The translations under genes were made by a program, and so were the position numbers. Under the pieces are notes generated by a model. It saw nothing but the letters and a program-made list of their open reading frames with translations, searched no databases and had not been told where the DNA came from. Positions 63,417 through 64,000 of a stretch of 64,000 nucleotides of DNA are shown in pieces (within the stretch, counting starts at the first letter, position 1; the number at the start of each line of letters is the position of its first letter). Origin of the DNA: Cryptomeria japonica (taxonomy: Eukaryota; Streptophyta; Pinopsida; Cupressales; Cupressaceae); the NCBI RefSeq assembly GCF_030272615.1, contig NC_081405.1, forward strand, positions 611,379,065 to 611,443,064. Direction: 5' to 3'.

Positions 63417-64000
63417 TGTAGTACCCCTACCCTAGTCTATTTCTAACCTTGGCTTAATCTTGATTAGTTAATTGTAATATAATGATGTTACAGTCAGGTG
63501 CTTGTTTTAATGCATAGCTATTGATGTGATTTTCACACTAGTTGTATGCAAGTTGTTTAGTGTTCCTATTTCGTGATATTAACATCGGGCTAACGCTTTC
63601 ATTAGATTTTATATATGTATGCATGTATGATCGTTGGTTGCAAGAGATTTCAGGTACGAAGTCGCATGAGTGCGAGGTTCATCGTCACCTGGTTTTGCAG
63701 GTTTGAGCATACCTTTTAATCCTTAGAGTTGGATTAGGTGGTCGTAAGACCTTAGTCGGCCTTAGTCGTGCTCAAGTGAGCATTGCCAGTCGTCATCGAT
63801 AATCCCTTCTTGCTTGGGTTTGCGAGTCGTCTATTTGGTTGACCTTCTCGATTTGCGTGCCTGGTGTATTTGGATAAATTGGTTAATTGTCCTTAATAAT
63901 TATTTGATTATTTATGCGTCTGTGCATTGAAGATTAATGGATTAAATTGATTGAGAATTCGTTATGCGATTTTCGTTGTTAATGAATTGCTTATTTTATA
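63417..64000 (+). mobile_element. Probable LTR of another element (C), running off the window
   Basis: Element B coding sequence ends abruptly at TGTAGTACCCCTACCC, which has the form of a gypsy LTR start. The following 580 bases are non-coding and of a different character, rich in GTCG and CGTC words around 63650-63800. The second LTR and target-site duplication are outside the window, so the call rests on the abrupt break and the TGTA start. Confidence 0.5.

Overview
This window looks like repeat-dominated nuclear DNA of a seed plant with a large genome. The reasons are plant-type Ty1/copia polyproteins primed by the initiator methionine tRNA, plant-type Ty3/gypsy polyproteins with leaders of about 2 kb, AT-rich spacers, and no recognisable host gene in 64 kb. 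The style (old, deeply nested, C-to-T-decayed LTR elements) fits a gymnosperm best, but that is inference. I found no rRNA, no tRNA, no CRISPR array and no intact host coding gene.

Layout. Positions 488-27618 form one Russian-doll nest. An old minus-strand copia element (E1) was split by two plus-strand LTR elements: E2 (3898-11330, in the E1 integrase) and E3 (12688-26124, in the E1 gag). E3 was itself split by a minus-strand copia element, E4 (16024-23725). E2 and E4 belong to the same family. Target-site duplications are readable: GAATA for E2, CCGAT/CCGGT for E3 and CTAAA for E4. In all three cases, removing the insert and one duplication puts the host reading frame back in register. LTR divergence judged by eye (E4 lowest, E2 intermediate, E3 and E1 highest) agrees with the nesting order.

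E3 is the most unusual element. It has copia-type LTRs, primer site and polypurine tract, but no protease, integrase or reverse transcriptase. Instead it carries a coiled-coil protein with a CCHC zinc knuckle, followed by long open frames I do not recognise. It looks like a non-autonomous element with its own gag-like and accessory proteins.

Positions 27619-42697 are non-coding spacer: a 21-bp minisatellite interrupted by a solo LTR with a GC-rich hairpin pair, several microsatellites, a higher-complexity block with a 39-nt near-palindrome (35020-35058), and a degenerate tandem array of about 415-bp units (36340-39060).

Positions 42698-64000 are a second, more decayed pile. They hold a Ty3/gypsy LTR plus leader remnant (A), a copia element (E5), a copia fragment inside it (E6), a large Ty3/gypsy element (B) inside that, and what looks like the start of another LTR (C) cutting B at 63417. 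Element B retains gag, an aspartic protease, a G-patch-like segment between protease and reverse transcriptase, reverse transcriptase with YVDD, and part of RNase H. All coding regions are broken by stops and frameshifts. None looks able to make a full polyprotein.
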